Assembly: GCA_012295275.1 (NCBI GenBank)
Contig: CM022672.1
Span: forward strand, 27,334,430-27,398,429
Length of the DNA stretch: 64,000 nucleotides
Direction: 5' to 3'
DNA from: Chrysomallon squamiferum
Lineage: Eukaryota; Mollusca; Gastropoda; Neomphalida; Peltospiridae
Shown piece by piece: positions 58,990 through 64,000 of the stretch (position 1 is its first letter; the number at the start of each line of letters is the position of its first letter). The notes beneath the pieces were generated by a model that saw nothing but the letters and a program-made list of their open reading frames with translations, searched no databases and was not told the origin of the DNA. Made by a program: the position numbers and the translations under genes.

Positions 58990-59846
58990 GTTATTATAGG
59001 ATTGAGGAATTCGAATTTTCATATCTCTGTTTAACTCACTTAAAAGTGGGCGTCACTGAAAGAAGTGAATTTCAATTTCCTGATTTCCGGAGAACAAAAG
59101 ACTAAGAGGAAAACTAATATGACGTTTTTCATGATTGCTAAGACTATAACTGAAAAAAAAAAAAAAAAAAAAAAAAAAATAGAAGACAGTATTTCTCTCA
59201 CCCAACACATTTTATTTCCTATTGTTTTCTTATAGATCTATTAATACTACAATAGTATAGTAAATAAATCTCCACACACACACATACATTTTCTTTTTAA
59301 ACGTTCAGTTGTTTTTTGTTTTTGTCTTTTCAAAACATTAAACTATATTCAAACTCTATATATTATATATTTATGAAATTATTATCAAATATTTACTACT
59401 TTTACTATTACTATTCCTTGGCAATGTAATTTTAGATATATTATCTTTGAAAGAATCACACACACACATGGTTACTGTCTTTACATACCAGCTTTATCCT
59501 TTGAAGAGGAAAAAGCGTTTTGCAGCGAGGCTCAAACGAGCTGCATTCTAATTCGACTTGATCAGGTTAAAACTGATATCTTGAGACAGTTATTTATTTT
59601 ATTCTGCAATCCTAAATAATAAAATAATTTTAACGACATTAACTGTTTTATTGCTGAACTCACCACTCTCGAGAGCAGCAGATTCATGCGTATTGATTTC
59701 GTTGTCGCTACAAGAACTATACATCAAAACAAAATAGTTCTTAAATAACAACAATTTATTTGCTTTTTTTTTTTTTAAATGAAAGCAGTTTTCAAAACAG
59801 TCTGTTAAGATCTAAAGCAGAAGTTAAACACTAAAGAAGTAACTTT

Positions 59847-59852
<6 letters not shown>

Positions 59853-59882
<30 letters not shown>
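59853..59882. repeat. (AC)n microsatellite
   Basis: Perfect AC repeat. The surrounding 59000-60330 is AT-rich with an A-tract at 59153-59179 and no gene. Confidence 0.93.
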
Positions 59883-59884
<2 letters not shown>

Positions 59885-60334
59885 TATATAATTAGTCTGA
59901 GTATCGTAATACATATTTACTGACCTCCCTTTTTAACATTTTTTAAACATAATCACATTTTATCTTTAAACGATGTGCAACAAAAGATAAGATTACATAT
60001 GAGTCAGCATTATTTGAAAATAAAACAACAACAACAATAATAATAATTATAATAATAATAATAATAATTATAAGGAAGCACTTGGTCTATTCAAAAGTAA
60101 TTTAAAAAAAAAAATCTGCATTTATGTCACAATTTTTAATGTTAAAATAAAACAGCAAAAAGAAATGCTCTGAACCTCAGTCATATGGTATTTACAATAT
60201 TCCAGTATCACAGAAACATATACACTCATAAACATACACCGAAATATTGATATATATATATATATCTATATCTATACATACATTTCTTTTAAATGTCCAT
60301 ATAATTATCTAAGCATACGTACATACACAAACAT

Positions 60335-61182
60335 TCATACTTTATGCACGTTTGCATTGTTCAAATCACATTGTTCACTAATGCAGGTTCTATCGCAGTA
60401 CCCCAGCCATTTGAATCCCTGAACACGACAACACTGGCAGGAACATGAGAAGTGAAAACTCCAGGGACTTCCTTTTCTACGAACACAACAACAACAACAA
60501 AAAAACATCGCCCAAGCAAGCCGAGCTAGTTTTCTTTCGTTCAACATCCCCCCCCCCCTCTCTCTCTCTCTCTCTTCCTTCAAAATCACAGTGTCTGGAA
60601 TTTCATTCACTTGTCTGACCCACTTTGCTTTCAGCTGCTGCTCGCAAGCCGATGTTAGTGTCAATTTCACGTTTTTCGCAACTCTCGTCTGCTTCTCAAA
60701 CGAGCAGACGAATTCCACCAGCAGACGACAGCAGGCACCAAGATTTTCTTGCTGAAAAAAATTCTGCACAGTGCACTTTGTGGCTGCATTTCACAAACAA
60801 AGACCATGGAAATGCCAAATGCCCTGGAAAGATTTTGGTCCCCTGATAGTTGGTATGATAGAATGATCACAAAAGAAGTTTAAAATATATGATTTAACAA
60901 TAAAGTATCCATTAGTAAATATCGTACCATTAACTGTGGAATTTATCAACTCCAACATTTAAAGGTAAAAATCCAATAATCCTGGTGTGGTAGGAATATT
61001 ATTATATTTCGTCAGAATCGAATTATATTTTCCCAAGCGGTAAATAATCCAATGGAAACAAAAATTTCACTGAATCGCCAAACTCCTGTAAACTAACTAG
61101 ATAACTGTGAAAATTTTAATATCTGATCTTCCTTCTTCCCGTTGCCAGAGAATGTCAGAATAATTTGTTTCAGTAATTTGCC

Positions 61183-61224
<42 letters not shown>

Positions 61225-61663
61225 GTTACAGAATGAACAGAAATACAAAAAATATTTTCTGCAAAACAAAATATTTATAATTCATAAATCTCTTTCCGTA
61301 ATGTATTTTTTTCTTTTTAAAGTCAACACAGCCACAGTAAAGAATGCCCTCCTTGTCAGAATAGCAATTTCGTAGTGTCCAGTGGTCAGTCATCATGGGG
61401 TTATCCAGAGGACACTGGTCTCCTCTGAGATACACATAAAAACAACAAAAATATAATTGTATATAATTACATAGATATATTAAAAAAAAAAAAAAAAATG
61501 TGTCAGTCATACTGGCAATGAAACTGATGCAAAAGCAACCCTGATGAGGTAGAAGAGAGATGAGTTAAGAAGATGAGTTTTTTGTTTGTTGTTATTATTT
61601 TAATTTTTTTTTTATAAAGGGAGTGACCAAAGCTTGTAAAAGCTCGACCCATTGTTGCTTTCC
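60335..61663 (-). other. Region downstream of NRARP, possible 3' UTR
   Basis: 60335-60870 is of balanced composition and holds a 144-codon minus-strand frame that looks like chance (Cys run, Arg/Glu repeat). An (AAT)n tract lies at 61187-61222. No clear poly(A) signal is seen close to the NRARP stop. Confidence 0.35.
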
Positions 61664-62005
61664 CTACCGACTGGTCGTTACCCCTGTGGCATGTAGTAGG
61701 TATACAATAATGTCGTTGTGACCACCAAATGCCGCTATGTGAATCGCACTCCAACCGTCTCTACTGGCGAGCTTCACGTCCGCCCCGAATCTCACTAACA
61801 GTTTCACAAGTTCCAGGTTACCATTTTGACAGCTCTGGTGTAGAGCCGTCATGCCCTCTTTGTCAAAGAAGTTTATGTTAATTTTCCCCTCCCTATCCTC
61901 GAGAATCTGCTGAAGTTCAAGCATATCTTCGTTTCTGACAGCCTCCTGAAATATCCTCTGGTAGGGAGATATTTGGGGTGGAGGATTGCAGTTGTTCATG
62001 ATCAT
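61664..62005 (-). CDS. NRARP: NRARP, Notch-regulated ankyrin repeat protein
   Basis: NRARP is a small ankyrin protein induced by Notch. It joins the Notch intracellular domain/CSL complex and dampens signalling; in zebrafish it also stabilises LEF1. This single-exon frame codes for 113 residues, close to the 114 of human NRARP. It matches through the body: YQRIFQEAVRNEDMLELQQI at 15-34, TALHQSCQNGNLELVKLLV (first ankyrin repeat), RFGADVKLASRDGWSAIHIA and AFGGHNDIIVYLL (second repeat). An in-frame TGA at 62011-62009, two codons upstream, fixes the start at 62005 (a second Met is residue 3). The absence of introns agrees with vertebrate NRARP. Confidence in the family is very high. Confidence 0.95.
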   Translation of the reverse strand: MIMNNCNPPPQISPYQRIFQEAVRNEDMLELQQILEDREGKININFFDKEGMTALHQSCQNGNLELVKLLVRFGADVKLASRDGWSAIHIAAFGGHNDIIVYLLHATGVTTSR

Positions 62006-62311
62006 ACTTCACCCCGTTTTAGTCACAAGAGAGGGACTAAAACGCCCGTCATTAATATTAGACCTCTCCGTTGGATTGTTGTCATGCGCGTATAAATTCT
62101 CCTCGACAGAAATACAGTCAGTTCCTCTGTAGAACAGTGATCGTGGTTGTTGTATAGTGTTGTGGGGGTGATTTCGCCAAAGCTGATAATTCAACTCAAA
62201 TAGCCCCACCGTTTACAGCTCGCTGTTCTCAACTGCACTACACCGACCGATCGTTGCAGCTGACTAAGGGAAATAAGTTTAACGTGAAACTTATTTTTCT
62301 TTTGACGTTAG

Positions 62312-62383
62312 CCAATGAAATTGCGTGAGAGGGGATTCCTTAATGGCGGAACGTCACATCTGATTGGTTAACCTTTGTCCAAT
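62312..62383. promoter_or_regulatory. CCAAT boxes upstream of NRARP
   Basis: CCAAT at 62312-62316 and 62379-62383 and its reverse complement ATTGG at 62363-62367 lie 300-380 bases upstream of the ATG. Three NF-Y-type motifs within 75 bases suggest the core promoter. A TATAAA in gene orientation lies at 62529-62524. Confidence 0.45.
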
Positions 62384-62418
62384 ACTATAATTCCCGAGTT
62401 TATTCACAAGCTATTGAC

Positions 62419-62426
62419 CGTGGGAA
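62419..62426 (+). promoter_or_regulatory. CSL/Su(H)-type binding site upstream of NRARP
   Basis: CGTGGGAA matches the CSL consensus YGTGGGAA exactly. It lies about 410 bases upstream of the NRARP ATG. NRARP is a direct Notch target in vertebrates, so a CSL site here is expected. No partner site in the head-to-head paired arrangement is seen. Confidence 0.55.
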
Positions 62427-62539
62427 AGCACGCGGTCTAGTCCACATTAGAAATGAGTTCTAATACAATGCTTGCCAAGACCGCGGGTCACCAGACGTAA
62501 TTGAGTAAGTCGACTCCGCCCACTTTATACAGTGAATCG

Positions 62540-63290
62540 CACATAGATGGGGGCATCGCTCGTTCTAAAACAAACCCAGAAACCTAATTCTGTCATCGGT
62601 TTTTACCTCCTCCAGAGAATATGTAAAATTTACTATGAAACGAGTGTAGCGCGGGTAGACACATACAAGATCAAACATGTATCTGAAAGCAGTAATAAAC
62701 GTGGTGTGTTTATGAATAATGCCTTAGGTCAGAGGAACCTAACTTTAGCATAAGGCCCACTCCTTAAGGACTACGCTCGTTATTTATATTACACATTATT
62801 ACCAACCGGATCAATAACTGGGTTAAATAGGGTTGTTTTGTTATCATTTTCTTTTTCTTTCTTTATTAGATATACAAATACCCCCTTCGCATCCACACCC
62901 ATACCCACACACACGGATATAAAACGAATAGCAATAATAATAATAATTTAATTTAATTAAAAATACTATGTCTTTTTAAACCATTGTTATTGTTAATATT
63001 ACTGTTGTCAACTGCATATTTTGTCTAAGAACCTAAATATTTTAGAGCCGAAAATTGTAATTTATTTATTTATTTATTTATTCATTCATTTATGTAAAGC
63101 TGAAATTTAAAAATCAAAGGCTAAATAATACATTTCTCGTTAACTTCATTGCCATCGTTTTAATAAAATAAGATAAAATACGTATGTGTGTGAAATGCAT
63201 TTGTTTTGCATTCATAGTCTACATAAACCACAATCACTAATTATGAAATAATAATAATAATAACAACAATACTAATAATAATAATAATAA
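62540..63290. other. Upstream flank of NRARP
   Basis: Balanced composition near 62540-62800, then AT-rich with (TTTA)n at 63060-63090. No gene. Confidence 0.4.
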
Positions 63291-63400
63291 GAAGAAGAAG
63301 AAGAAGAAGAAGAATTCTCGAAATCGGCTTAACGCACCGCAAAGTAGCATTGATACCGTTCCATCCGCTTTCTTTTTCTTTTTTTTGTTTTTTTTCTTCT

Positions 63401-63439
<39 letters not shown>

Positions 63440-63699
63440 TTTTTTTGATATTGAACAAAGATTACAGATTGCTGTAATAAGCAAAAATAATGTAAAAATT
63501 CGTTTTGTTGTTTTATTTTTAATTTTATTGTTGTTTTTGGTTTGTTTGAATGTTGCTTTGTTGTTGTTGTTGTTGTTGTTGTTGTAATAGCTCGTATCTT
63601 TTTAAAATTTTCATTATATGTAACAAGTTTAATTGCTGCTATTTTTGCTCCTGTTGTTTCCACTATAACAGATACTACTGCTGCTACTGATGCTACTGG

Positions 63700-63739
<40 letters not shown>

Positions 63740-63800
63740 ACGACTACTACTACTACTACTACTACCACTATTATTATTATTACATCATACACTAGTATGA
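63291..63800 (+). repeat. Dispersed repeat, copy 2
   Basis: Matches 44491-44815 in the same orientation, from GAATTCTCGAAATCGGCTTA to CTAGTATGA. It carries about 180 bp more between the T-rich stretch and GAATGTTGCTTTG. Open frames across it (Val/Ala/Thr runs) are products of its GTT/ACT/GCT triplets. Confidence 0.88.
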
Positions 63801-63923
63801 TGTAATAATAGAAGAAGAAGAATATTTAAAACTTTAAGAAGAAGAATATTTAAAACTTTAATTAACTGATTTACATTTAATTATATAACTGAAAAGTATA
63901 AACAGTAATAATATGAAAATATA

Positions 63924-63931
63924 TGACGTCA
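63924..63931. promoter_or_regulatory. Palindromic CRE site
   Basis: Perfect TGACGTCA shortly after the dispersed repeat. Function unknown. Confidence 0.3.
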
Positions 63932-64000
63932 TGAAGCACATACGTCAAGTTTAACACATATTCGTGGATAAAACGAAGCTGAATGCTAGACCACGTAACA

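Noticed and set aside
60335-60769. 144-codon minus-strand ORF as a gene
   Set aside because: It contains an Arg/Glu repeat, a Cys run and no recognisable domain; the composition fits non-coding DNA.
62009-62209. N-terminal extension or upstream ORF of NRARP
   Set aside because: It is in frame but starts with GTG, has no ATG and ends in TGA two codons before the NRARP start.
63241-63805. Val/Ala/Thr-run proteins in the dispersed repeat
   Set aside because: Triplet repeats are open in sense and antisense in both copies, and the frame is not kept across the size difference.

Overview
This window is animal nuclear DNA, most likely from a mollusc and plausibly a cephalopod such as an octopus. 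The grounds are small exons split by long AT-rich introns with GT/AG ends, very many long microsatellites (GA, CA, AAT, polyA/T), tRNA-derived SINE-like elements, and protein-coding exons whose translations match animal-specific families. The lineage is inferred from overall style; no single sequence proves it. There is no bacterial-style operon, CRISPR array or convincing free-standing tRNA or rRNA gene.

Three host genes can be read. (1) The 3' part of a DENND1 (connecdenn) gene runs on the plus strand from about 182 to 11365. It has twelve exons covering the end of the DENN module and a long disordered tail with endocytic-adaptor motifs, followed by an AT-rich 3' UTR. (2) A four-exon gene at 22360-23854 on the minus strand encodes CENP-A (CenH3), the centromeric histone H3 variant. 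It has the two-residue-longer loop 1 and the W-Q-A start of helix 2 seen in CENP-A but not canonical H3. DENND1 and CENP-A lie tail to tail. (3) A single-exon NRARP gene (Notch-regulated ankyrin repeat protein) lies at 61664-62005 on the minus strand, with a perfect CSL/Su(H)-type site about 410 bases upstream of its ATG.

Between DENND1 and CENP-A lies the most unusual object, at about 15380-20226. A 4.6 kb unit is bounded by direct repeats of 213 and 223 bp. Its plus strand carries a broken replication-initiator-like region with a candidate HUH nuclease motif and an SF3-helicase-like motif C. Its minus strand carries an unbroken 359-codon reading frame that I do not recognise. A non-coding stretch holds five 11-bp tandem repeats that resemble iterons. 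The layout is best explained as an old integrated copy of an ambisense small-DNA-virus-like or plasmid-like replicon, inserted as slightly more than one unit length of a circle or concatemer.

From about 24 kb to 61.6 kb I see no credible gene. This desert holds SINE-like pieces, at least seven long GA/CT tracts, many AAT/CA tracts, several degenerate tandem repeats (about 135 bp at 40.8-41.6 kb; about 35 bp at 47.0-47.3 kb; about 25-35 bp at 57.8-58.1 kb), a purine-rich minisatellite at 39.2-39.7 kb, a pentanucleotide satellite at 45.3-45.5 kb and a repeat unit shared between 44.5 kb and 63.3-63.8 kb. Islands of more balanced composition between them could be regulatory, but nothing in the sequence proves this. 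The three host genes belong to unrelated processes (endocytic Rab activation, centromere identity, Notch feedback) and show no sign of joint function.
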